This document shows positions 8,157-14,792 of a stretch of DNA of 36,290 bases, piece by piece. Position numbers and translations under genes: made by a program. The stretch's first letter is position 1. The number at the start of each line of letters is the position of its first letter. Source of the stretch: Acidobacteriota bacterium. GTDB taxonomy: Bacteria; Acidobacteriota; Vicinamibacteria; Vicinamibacterales; UBA2999. The DNA lies in the NCBI GenBank assembly GCA_013140775.1, contig JABFSA010000072.1, positions 1-36,290 on the forward strand, read 5' to 3'. The notes beneath the pieces are model-generated. The model was not told where the DNA came from and searched no databases. It saw only the letters and a program-made list of their open reading frames with translations.

Positions 8157-8188
8157 ATGAAAAGAGCCGCCCGACAGGGCGGCTCTTT
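8157..8188 (-). terminator. Rho-independent terminator of the TPR lipoprotein gene
   Basis: A perfect 11-base-pair stem (8161-8171 with 8178-8188) closes a six-base loop and runs into TTTTCATG on the minus strand. It ends the TPR gene about 120 bases before the receptor gene starts. TACAAT just downstream on the minus strand might be a -10 box for the receptor gene, without a clear -35. Confidence 0.85.
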
Positions 8189-8255
8189 CCGAACGGGGTG
8201 AGACCTGCGGTCTGGCCGTCGAGCGTTCAACCGCGGACCGGAATCGACGTAACGA

Positions 8256-9239
8256 CTAGTCGGTGCGGCCCGCGGCGGGGGCGGGAGCGGCCGCCGCCGC
8301 GCCTGCGGCGTTCTTCTTGCGAATTTCCTCAGCACGATTGCTGAGGTCCGTCGCTTCCTTCAGGAGCGCCTGCTGACGGGCCGGGTTCCGCTCGAGATTG
8401 GCCTGAACGCGGAGGAGCAGGTTCTTGTAAACCAGCGCTTCCATGTATTGGTCGTTCAGGCTGATCGCCTTATCGACCGCCTCGATGCCGAGCTGGACGT
8501 GTCTCAGCTTGTCAGCGTCGCTCAGGCTGAAGTCGCGATAGGCCTTTTCCCACTGGTAGGTCGCGATGGTGTAGAACGCTTCGGGGTTCATCGGCTCGCG
8601 TTCCGCTCGTGCGACGAGCGCTTCCATGCTCTTGTCGAACTCGCCCTGCCGGTTGTAGTAGGCCGCCAGCGTCGTGTACACCGCCGGATCGGTCGGCTTC
8701 ATCTCGCGAGCCTTCACGAGCGTCGTTTCAGCGTTGTCGTAGTCGCCGCTGTCCTCGTAGATCTTGGAAAGCGCGAAATAGTTCACAGGTTCAGTGGGAT
8801 CCATCTGAATCAGCTGCTGCACGACAGGTTCTGACTGCGCCGGGTCATTCAGCTTGTCCGCGCCGAACGCGTTTGCCAGATACTGCAGCGCAAGCCGCTT
8901 GAGCTGTGGATTCTGTTCCAGTTCCGCCGCCTTCTTGTAATTCTCCACGGCACGCTCGAGGAGCAGGTCATTGGCCGGCTCACCTCGGCGCGTCGGGCGG
9001 TACTGATTGTCGTAACTGTTCCCGAGATAGAAGTACGCTTCTGTCTGGTTCGGGTCGGCGGCGATCGCCTTTTCATAGTCCTCGACCGCGCCGCGATAGT
9101 CCTGCTGCTGGTAGGCCGTGTGACCGTCCTTCAGCGCCATCCTGGCCTGAACCATTGCTATCTGGCCGCACCCGACGGTCACCACGCCAAGACCTGACAC
9201 GAGCGCCAGCACCACCGCCTGCGACGAAAACTTCCGCAT
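8256..9239 (-). CDS. Tetratricopeptide-repeat protein, probable lipoprotein
   Basis: A 327-residue protein. The first 24 residues form a hydrophobic export signal ending VVTVGC, with Cys24 as a possible lipidation site; Thr at -3 makes the lipobox imperfect. At least five TPR units follow: AYQQQDYRGAVEDYEKAI, EAYFYLGNSYDN, NYFALSKIYEDSGDYDNAE, VYTTLAAYYNRQGEFDKSM and a last degenerate copy. The tail is Ala/Pro-rich (AAGAAAAAPAPAAGRTD). TPR proteins scaffold other proteins, so no enzyme role is expected. It is transcribed away from rel, with its own promoter and terminator, so it is a single-gene unit. lgt and lspA elsewhere in the window would process such a lipoprotein. Confidence 0.85.
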   Translation of the reverse strand: MRKFSSQAVVLALVSGLGVVTVGCGQIAMVQARMALKDGHTAYQQQDYRGAVEDYEKAIAADPNQTEAYFYLGNSYDNQYRPTRRGEPANDLLLERAVENYKKAAELEQNPQLKRLALQYLANAFGADKLNDPAQSEPVVQQLIQMDPTEPVNYFALSKIYEDSGDYDNAETTLVKAREMKPTDPAVYTTLAAYYNRQGEFDKSMEALVARAEREPMNPEAFYTIATYQWEKAYRDFSLSDADKLRHVQLGIEAVDKAISLNDQYMEALVYKNLLLRVQANLERNPARQQALLKEATDLSNRAEEIRKKNAAGAAAAAPAPAAGRTD

Positions 9240-9311
9240 CCTCTCCCCCTTGCGAACCTTGTCGGCAACGTACGCGGGCCGAGCCGCGACCCAAATCCTG
9301 TTTGGCGAACC

Positions 9312-9328
9312 CCCACGATCTTCGTGGG
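9312..9328 (-). other. Short perfect inverted repeat in the TPR gene leader
   Basis: CCCACGA and TCGTGGG are separated by three bases. It lies inside the predicted ~104-base 5' leader of the TPR gene, about 70 bases before the start codon. It could form an RNA hairpin or be a protein-binding site; neither can be decided from sequence. Confidence 0.5.
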
Positions 9329-9349
9329 CAAAGGCGTAGTAAACGCGCC

Positions 9350-9379
9350 AGTATAGTGATCCGTTTTCAGGAGAGTCAA
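9350..9379 (-). promoter_or_regulatory. Sigma-70-type promoter of the TPR gene
   Basis: TTGACT (9379-9374) and TATACT (9355-9350) on the minus strand are separated by 18 bases, each matching consensus at five of six positions. Transcription should begin near 9343. Confidence 0.7.
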
Positions 9380-9398
9380 GCTGTCACGGGCGGTCGCC

Positions 9399-9427
9399 TT
9401 GACCCCCCTCGGACCCACTCCTATCAT
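9399..9427 (+). promoter_or_regulatory. Sigma-70-type promoter of rel
   Basis: TTGACC (9399-9404) and TATCAT (9422-9427) are separated by exactly 17 bases, each one mismatch from consensus. The predicted start of transcription near 9434 lies after an in-frame ATG at 9426, so that ATG cannot be the rel start. This supports 9480. Confidence 0.7.
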
Positions 9428-9479
9428 GAAGACGGCGCGTTACCCCAACAGATACAGTAGATACGGCCACGGCCCGCAG

Positions 9480-11648
9480 ATGATCAGGTTCGAAACGCTC
9501 CTCGAAAAGGTGCGGAGCTACAGTCCCGAAGCGGACCTCGAGCTCCTTCGACGGGCGTACGTCTTCTCGGCGCTGGAGCACAAGGGGCAGACCCGCCACT
9601 CAGGGGAGCCTTATCTCGTTCATCCACTGGAGGTTGCAGACACCCTCGCCGAGATGAAGCTTGATGTCGTTGCCGTGGCAGCGGGCCTCCTGCACGACGT
9701 CGTCGAAGACACGCTGACCACGCCGGAGCGAATCGCCGAGCTCTTCGGCAGCGAGATCGCTCACGTCGTGGAAGGCGTCACCAAGATCGGTGCGATTCCT
9801 TTCTCGTCTACCGAGGAACGGCAGGCTGAGAACTTCCGGAAGATGCTGCTCGCGATGGTGGACGACATCAGGGTCATCCTGGTGAAGCTCGCCGATCGCC
9901 TCCACAACATGCGGACGCTCCACCATCTTCCGGAGGAGCGTCGGATCAAGATCGCGCAGGAAACCCTCGATATCTACGCGCCGATTGCCAACCGGCTCGG
10001 CATGAGCAAGGTCAAGAACGAACTGGAGGAGCTGGCCTTCCGGTGCACCGACCCGCAGGCGTACGAATCGCTGCGCGCGAAGGTGGAGGGGCGGCGAAAA
10101 TTTGCGGAAAACGTCATCGAGGATCTGACGAGGCGGATCCGATCCAAGCTGGACGAAGCGCAGATTCCGTTGATCACCCTCGACGGACGGATCAAGCGCC
10201 TCTACAGCATCTATCTCAAGCTCCGGCGGCAGAACATCGATCTCGAGCGCGTCTACGACTTCGTCGCGCTTCGCGTCACCACGAAGTCGGTCAAAGACTG
10301 CTACGCAGCGCTCGGCATCATTCACCAGACGTGGTCTCCGGTTCCGGGTCGAATCAAAGACTTCATCGCGATGCCACGGCCGAATGGATACCAATCACTG
10401 CACACCTCCGTGATCAGCGAGCACGGATTTCCGTTCGAAGTGCAGATCCGTACTGAAGAGATGCACCGCCGCGCGGAAGAAGGGATCGCTGCGCACTGGA
10501 AGTACAAGGAAGGACGTGTTGGCGACAACCGCGACGAGCGGTACTTCCAGTGGATGCGTCAACTCCTCGAGGTGCACCAGGAGGTTCGCGATCCGCAGGA
10601 GTTTCTCCGCAACCTGAAGATCGATCTCTATCCGGAAGAGGTCTACATCTTCACCCCGAAGGGAGAGGTGAAATCACTGCCCCGCGGCGCGACACCGGTG
10701 GACTTTGCCTACAGCGTGCACACCGACGTCGGCAATCAATGCGTCGGCGCCAGAGTCAACGGCAAGATGGTCCCGCTGCGCACACCGCTCCAGAATGGCG
10801 ATATCGTCGCCATCATCACGCAGCCCGGCCACAGGCCGAGCCGTGACTGGCTGACGTTCGTCACCACGTCGCGAGCACGCAGCAAGATCAGGCACGTCCT
10901 GCAGGGCGAAGAGCGGGCTCGAAGCTTTGAGCTCGGACGCCGGCTCTTCGATCGAGAGGCCCGACGCTTCGGCCTCAATCCCAAGACGGTTCTCGAAAGC
11001 GCCGAACTCGCGGCGTTCGCGTCGGAGTACGGCGCGCCGAAGGTTGATGATCTGCTCGCGCACGTCGCGTACGGCAAGCTGTCAGCACGCGTGCTGCTGC
11101 AGAAGGCGGTGCCAGGCGGTCTCCCGAAGGAGAAACCGCCGGACTCAGCTGTGCTCTCGGCAGTCAAGCGTGTCCTGCGTCCTGGCCTCACTGATGATCA
11201 CATCAAGGTTCGAGGCACCGACGACGTCATGGTCTTTCGCGCCAAGTGCTGCAACCCTATTCGGGGCGAGCGGATCATCGGCTACATCACGCGAGGGAAA
11301 GGTGTTTCCGTGCACTCGGCCGGATGTTCGAATGTGCTCAACCTGATGTTTGATCCCGATCGCCGAATCGACGTGGAATGGGACAGCACAAGGGCTGACC
11401 TGGCCCCCTACGTGGTTCGCCTCACGATGCAGGTGGAGGATCGAAAGGGGATGCTGGCAGAGATCAGTGCGAAGGTGTCAGGCATCAACACCAACATCAC
11501 GAACATGGAAGCCAAAACGGGGGACGACCGCAGGGCGCGTATCGATATGACCGTCGAGATTCAAGACATGAAACATCTCGAGAAGGTCATCAAGTCGATC
11601 AAGCGCGTCGAAGGTGTCTTCGGCGTCGAGCGGACCGCGCGCGGGTAG
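9480..11648 (+). CDS. rel: Bifunctional (p)ppGpp synthetase/hydrolase, RelA/SpoT family
   Basis: Makes and degrades the alarmone (p)ppGpp in the stringent response. With the start at ATG 9480 (MIRFETLLEKV, the usual family N-terminus) it is 722 residues long. Order of domains: HD hydrolase (about 30-190, with HPLEVA and LLHDVVEDT intact, so hydrolysis is likely active), synthetase (about 237-350, RIKRLYSIYLKL and VYDFVALRV), TGS (389-448, VYIFTPKGEVKSLPRGATPVDFAY), a conserved-Cys region (KCCNPIRGERIIGYITRGKG) and a C-terminal ACT domain (644-718). The frame is open back to 9399, but the promoter overlaps that stretch. It converges on the carbonic anhydrase gene. A DksA-like gene at 14269 would act with ppGpp on RNA polymerase. 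Confidence 0.95.
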   Translation: MIRFETLLEKVRSYSPEADLELLRRAYVFSALEHKGQTRHSGEPYLVHPLEVADTLAEMKLDVVAVAAGLLHDVVEDTLTTPERIAELFGSEIAHVVEGVTKIGAIPFSSTEERQAENFRKMLLAMVDDIRVILVKLADRLHNMRTLHHLPEERRIKIAQETLDIYAPIANRLGMSKVKNELEELAFRCTDPQAYESLRAKVEGRRKFAENVIEDLTRRIRSKLDEAQIPLITLDGRIKRLYSIYLKLRRQNIDLERVYDFVALRVTTKSVKDCYAALGIIHQTWSPVPGRIKDFIAMPRPNGYQSLHTSVISEHGFPFEVQIRTEEMHRRAEEGIAAHWKYKEGRVGDNRDERYFQWMRQLLEVHQEVRDPQEFLRNLKIDLYPEEVYIFTPKGEVKSLPRGATPVDFAYSVHTDVGNQCVGARVNGKMVPLRTPLQNGDIVAIITQPGHRPSRDWLTFVTTSRARSKIRHVLQGEERARSFELGRRLFDREARRFGLNPKTVLESAELAAFASEYGAPKVDDLLAHVAYGKLSARVLLQKAVPGGLPKEKPPDSAVLSAVKRVLRPGLTDDHIKVRGTDDVMVFRAKCCNPIRGERIIGYITRGKGVSVHSAGCSNVLNLMFDPDRRIDVEWDSTRADLAPYVVRLTMQVEDRKGMLAEISAKVSGINTNITNMEAKTGDDRRARIDMTVEIQDMKHLEKVIKSIKRVEGVFGVERTARG

Positions 11649-11665
11649 CCGGTCGCGGCAATCGT

Positions 11666-12286
11666 CTACGACGAGCTCGGCACTCCCTCGAAAAATTCCA
11701 CGAGTCCCGTCTCCAGCGAATACTCAGCCCCTACGACCACGAGGCCGTTCTTCTGCACGAGCTCTTCGAGTACCTGGGATCCGTGCCGCAGGTGGTTGAC
11801 TGAAACCCGCACGTTGTTGCGAACCGCCTGGCGGACGAGTGTATCGGCATCGTTCCGCAGGTCGGTGGCGAGGAGGACTTCGACCGACGGCCGAATACGC
11901 TCGACGATCGACTGAAGATTCCGTGACTGGTTCGCGTGTGGTCGCCTGAGCTCCTCGAGCGTCGCCAGCACTGCTCCACAGTTGGAGTGGCCGAGTACCA
12001 CCACGAGTGGCGTGCCGAATCGCGCCGCCGCAAACTCCACACTGCCAACCTGCGACGCGGCGACGATGTTTCCGGCGACGCGGATCACGAAGAGATCGCC
12101 GAGGCCTTGATCGAAGATGATCTCCGCCGGAACGCGCGCATCCGAACATCCCAGCACGATCGCGATTGGTTCCTGGTCGGCGCAGCGCCGGGTGCGGTCT
12201 GCGACGGTGTCGTGTCGGGGACTGCCGGAGGCAAAAGCCAGGTTCCCTTCTCGAAGTCGCTCCAGAGCTTCCTGCGCAGAGATCAT
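11666..12286 (-). CDS. Beta-class carbonic anhydrase
   Basis: Interconverts CO2 and bicarbonate in the cytoplasm. The 206-residue protein carries all zinc ligands and the catalytic dyad of the beta class: Cys47-Ser-Asp49-Ala-Arg51, then His100-Ser-Asn-Cys103-Gly. FVIRVAGNIV and GSVEFAAARFGTPLVVVLGHSNCGA are typical surrounding stretches. Length is normal. It starts at ATG 12286, 39 bases after the ridA stop codon, in the same direction as rpmB and ridA, and is probably the last gene of that unit. No transporter fusion is present. Confidence 0.94.
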   Translation of the reverse strand: MISAQEALERLREGNLAFASGSPRHDTVADRTRRCADQEPIAIVLGCSDARVPAEIIFDQGLGDLFVIRVAGNIVAASQVGSVEFAAARFGTPLVVVLGHSNCGAVLATLEELRRPHANQSRNLQSIVERIRPSVEVLLATDLRNDADTLVRQAVRNNVRVSVNHLRHGSQVLEELVQKNGLVVVGAEYSLETGLVEFFEGVPSSS

Positions 12287-12325
12287 CTATTAGATGGCCT
12301 GTTGGTAGGTGCGGATCGTTCGGGT

Positions 12326-12706
12326 CTACGACACAACCGCGATTGCGTCGATTTCGACGCGGACGTCGCGCGGAAGCCGCGCAACCTGCACTGTGGCGCG
12401 CGCGGGCGGCGGATCGCTCACGAACCGCGCGTAGCAGGCGTTCATTGATGCGAATTCATCCATGTCAATCAGATACACCGTCGTCCGGACGACATGCTGG
12501 AACCCCGCACCAGCGGCCTCGAGCAGCGCGCGGATGTTGCGCATCACCTGATCTGTCTGGGCCTCGATGCCGCCGTCGATGACGGTTCCGGTGGCAGGAT
12601 CGATGGGAATCTGTCCGGAGAGAAACAGGAGGTTGCCCGCTCGGATCGCAGGCGAATAGGGACCAATCGCTTTCGGTGCTCCCGCGGCCGAGAACACCTG
12701 GTGCAC
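12326..12706 (-). CDS. ridA: RidA family protein (enamine/imine deaminase)
   Basis: Cytoplasmic RidA proteins hydrolyse reactive 2-aminoacrylate and related imines formed by PLP enzymes. The 126-residue sequence has the family stretches GAPKAIGPYSPAI, LLFLSGQIPIDPATG, QTDQVMRNIRALLEAAGAG and VVRTTVYL. It ends with PPARATVQVARLPRDVRVEIDAIAV, including the Arg that binds the substrate carboxylate. The start is GTG 12706, one base after the rpmB stop codon, so translation is probably coupled. Length is usual for the family. Confidence 0.93.
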   Translation of the reverse strand: MHQVFSAAGAPKAIGPYSPAIRAGNLLFLSGQIPIDPATGTVIDGGIEAQTDQVMRNIRALLEAAGAGFQHVVRTTVYLIDMDEFASMNACYARFVSDPPPARATVQVARLPRDVRVEIDAIAVVS

Positions 12707-12707
12707 G

Positions 12708-12899
12708 TCAGGCAGCCTTGATGACCTTGCCGTCGCGCAGGCAGCGAGTGCACACGCGAAGGCGCTTCGTGGCTCCGTTAATCATCGCCCGGACCGTCTG
12801 AAGGTTCGGCTCGAACCGACGCGGCCCAACGTTGTGCGCGTGAGACACCGTTCGGCCCACCACCGGACCCTTACCGCATACTTCGCACCGCTTTGCCAT
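12708..12899 (-). CDS. rpmB: 50S ribosomal protein L28, zinc-binding form
   Basis: A 63-residue large-subunit protein. It begins [15 protein letters not shown] and has [18 protein letters not shown] and [10 protein letters not shown], the L28 signature. Two CxxC pairs (Cys5/8 and Cys50/53) mark the zinc-binding form; zinc-free forms lack them. ATG 12899 is preceded by GAGGAAAGG about ten bases upstream. It lies between an unknown zinc-ribbon protein and ridA on the minus strand, and no rpmG is adjacent. Confidence 0.95.
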   Translation of the reverse strand: MAKRCEVCGKGPVVGRTVSHAHNVGPRRFEPNLQTVRAMINGATKRLRVCTRCLRDGKVIKAA

Positions 12900-12957
12900 G
12901 ACTGACTAGCCTTTCCTCGAGAATCTCTGTCCAAACGAGCCTTCTAGCATAGCAGCT

Positions 12958-13617
12958 TCAAGGCAGAATCAGCGGACTCTCCGCCTCCGGCGCTGGCGCG
13001 GCGGGGGCCGCCCCTGTCCCGCTGGCCTGGAGGAGCCGGCCCAGCAGGTCCAAATACTTCGTGCTGGCGGAATCAGCTGTTGCCGCTGAGCGCGCGCCAT
13101 TCTCCATGGCCCTCAGGACCACCACGCACTCGTGGTCGAACACCCTCGCTCCGTGTTCCCGGATCTGCTCGAGCGTGTTTTTCAGCTCCGCCGCCAGGCC
13201 CTGCGCCACAGGGCTGGCGGGTGTGTGCTCGTAAATAACGCCTTTAGCCGACGTTTCCAGCGTGGCCGCTAAGGCATGTGCCGCTTCGGCGACATCGCTA
13301 TCGACGAGCCGGCTGAGGCCCGTTGGCTTGAAGCGGGTGATCGATGTTTGAAACACGAAGAACAACTGGTACTGCCGCTCCGTGAGGTGCCGGATAGTCG
13401 GGATGAGTTCGGCGACATCCTGCTCTTGCCTCCGTCGAACAACAGCTGCCGGATGCTCTCGTGCTGACGCTAGGTAGACGCAATCCGGGGGACACGCGAT
13501 CTCGAGCTGCCGCTTGGTGCCGCAACACACCGTGCATATGGTCCCGCGCAGCGCCGGGCAGTCGCGGCGTCCCTTCCGTTGTCCACAAGAGGGGCAGAGC
13601 ATGCCAAAGCTTGGCAT
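12958..13617 (-). CDS. Zinc-ribbon protein of unknown function
   Basis: A 219-residue protein whose first 46 residues hold eight cysteines (8, 11, 20, 28, 31, 32, 42, 46), enough for two zinc sites: CPSCGQRKGRRDC and CTVCCGTKRQLEIACPPDC. The rest is mostly helical (about 50-190) with no recognised enzyme motif, ending in an Ala/Pro linker (GTGAAPAAPAPEAES). I recognise it as a conserved acidobacterial type with CPPDCVYLASAREHPAAVVRR, but no function is known to me. The start at ATG 13617 has an AGGG about eight bases upstream; ATG 13602 (residue 6) is possible and would keep all cysteines. Zinc ribbon plus helices could suit nucleic-acid or ribosome binding, in keeping with rpmB next door, but this is inference. 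Confidence 0.75.
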   Translation of the reverse strand: MPSFGMLCPSCGQRKGRRDCPALRGTICTVCCGTKRQLEIACPPDCVYLASAREHPAAVVRRRQEQDVAELIPTIRHLTERQYQLFFVFQTSITRFKPTGLSRLVDSDVAEAAHALAATLETSAKGVIYEHTPASPVAQGLAAELKNTLEQIREHGARVFDHECVVVLRAMENGARSAATADSASTKYLDLLGRLLQASGTGAAPAAPAPEAESPLILP

Positions 13618-14268
13618 ACGAGCCCTGACCCGGCAACAACTTGAGTGTCAGCCTGGTTACAGACCCGAGGCCAGGTGGAAACCGCAGTCGGTGAAAACGG
13701 GCAGCTACGTGAAGTGTCTGAATTAATTCATACTGAAGATTTACAGACAACACGAGAAATAGCCCACGACGTGTCATGGACTTGTGGGACCGACCACTTG
13801 GAGGCGTTCACGCAGGTTCCAGTTCGATAACGCGACATAAGTGATTTCTAAACAGCAACTTATAAGATATGTTTCGGTTGGGTTTTCGACGTAAGATTCG
13901 GTCGGTTGATGCCTTCACCGCTGAACTCGAAGAGGCGAATTAACCACAGCAAGAATTATTTACACTCACCTTGAGAGGACACATTTAGCCTGCTCACGAG
14001 TGGTTCAGGCGGTCGATTGCGGATATTCGAAAGATTATTCAGATCGTATCGGTCTTGCGCTTCGAGACGATAACAGGTTCACCATCATCATGTTAAAGGT
14101 CGAAACGGTCATCCCTCTCCCGTCGTAACACCCTGTAGTTCATCCGCGCAAAGCTTTTCCCGAGAGCGACGCGTCTAATCAGGCATCGCAGTTGCATTTA
14201 AAGCGCACAAGCGAAAGACGGAGTTAGCCACTCCCGGTGGAGTGGCGTTGGAAGGAGCGGCAGGCACC
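13618..14268. other. 650-base intergenic gap of low GC with imperfect hairpins
   Basis: This is the only long stretch without a gene. No frame over about 60 codons looks coding, and I find no tRNA, tmRNA, SRP, RNase P or 6S signature. Base composition is clearly AT-richer than the genes around it, especially 13840-14040. Visible structures are an imperfect 33-base hairpin at 13716-13748 (GTCTG...CAGAC), a stem with one bulge at 14049-14073 (TATCGGTCT with AGACGATA), a possible CGTCT...AGACG pairing at 14172-14220 and a perfect hairpin at 14227-14246. It must hold promoters for the divergent zinc-ribbon gene and the dksA-like gene, but none stands out. Confidence 0.6.
14227..14246 (+). other. 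Perfect hairpin in the dksA leader
   Basis: GCCACTCC and GGAGTGGC pair perfectly around a CGGT loop. The 3' arm ends six bases before the AAGGAG ribosome binding site (14252-14257). A GTG at 14242 that could extend the reading frame is buried in the stem, which argues for ATG 14269 as the start. Confidence 0.65.
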
Positions 14269-14718
14269 ATGGCGACGACAAAGAGCACAAAGGCTTCGGC
14301 CAAGACAAGCCGTTATAACGAACTTAAGAAGATGCTCGAGGACCGCCGGCGCCAGCTAATGAGCGACGTGCAGGGCCGGATGCGAGACGTTCGCGGCGAA
14401 GGTCTCAAGGACCGCGAGGTGCTCGATCAGGGCGAGAGTTCCGAGGTCGATATCCAGGACGACATCGAGTTTGCCTTGATCCAGATGAAGTCCGAAACTC
14501 TGCACAAGATCAACGAAGCGCTCCGGCGGCTGGACGAAGCGACCTACGGCAACTGCTTCGAGTGCGGTGATGAAATCGCCGAAGCGAGGCTGCGAGCGCT
14601 ACCGTTCGCCGTTCGCTGCAAGGATTGCGAAGAGGCCCGGGAGACGGCGGAACAGCGTGAGAGGATGCTCGCGAGGCGCAGCGGATCGTCCAATCTCTTC
14701 TTCGACATGTCCAACTAA
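14269..14718 (+). CDS. DksA/TraR family zinc-finger transcriptional regulator
   Basis: A 149-residue protein with the DksA layout: a basic Lys/Ser/Thr-rich N-terminus, a coiled-coil (about 15-90, with SSEVDIQDDIEFALIQMKSETLHKINEALRRLDEATYG) and a four-cysteine zinc finger, Cys96/99 and Cys117/120. In the family the coiled coil enters the secondary channel of RNA polymerase and works with ppGpp. The tail LFFDMSN is a common ending. I chose ATG 14269 with AAGGAG upstream; a GTG at 14242 would add nine residues but lies in a hairpin. The rel gene in the same window makes its partner alarmone. Whether it acts like E. coli DksA or a shorter relative is not shown. Confidence 0.9.
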   Translation: MATTKSTKASAKTSRYNELKKMLEDRRRQLMSDVQGRMRDVRGEGLKDREVLDQGESSEVDIQDDIEFALIQMKSETLHKINEALRRLDEATYGNCFECGDEIAEARLRALPFAVRCKDCEEARETAEQRERMLARRSGSSNLFFDMSN

Positions 14719-14720
14719 CC

Positions 14721-14737
14721 GACAGGTCACACCTGTC
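14721..14737 (+). repeat. Perfect inverted repeat before the dksA terminator
   Basis: GACAGGT and ACCTGTC flank a CAC centre, starting three bases after the dksA stop codon. With the terminator at 14752 it forms tandem hairpins in RNA; as DNA it could be an operator for the downstream lon gene. Confidence 0.55.
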
Positions 14738-14751
14738 CCGATTACCCAGAG

Positions 14752-14780
14752 GGCGGCCGGTCACGGCCGCCTTTTTTTTC
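14752..14780 (+). terminator. Strong rho-independent terminator between dksA and lon
   Basis: GGCGGCCG pairs with CGGCCGCC (14752-14759 with 14764-14771) around GTCA, followed by eight T residues. It ends only 13 bases before the lon start codon. Confidence 0.92.
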
Positions 14781-14792
14781 TTCGACTGACCA

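Noticed and set aside
9399..9479. N-terminal extension of rel from GTG/TTG 9399 or ATG 9426
   Set aside because: The -35 and -10 boxes cover this stretch, and family members start with MIRFE-like sequence, matching ATG 9480.
13790..13830. tRNA T-loop-like GGTTCCAGTTCGATAA
   Set aside because: No stem can be formed around the TTCGA and no other tRNA arm is present.
14089..14127. 12-codon ORF (ATG ... TAA) in the low-GC gap
   Set aside because: Too short, without a ribosome binding site; no coding signal.
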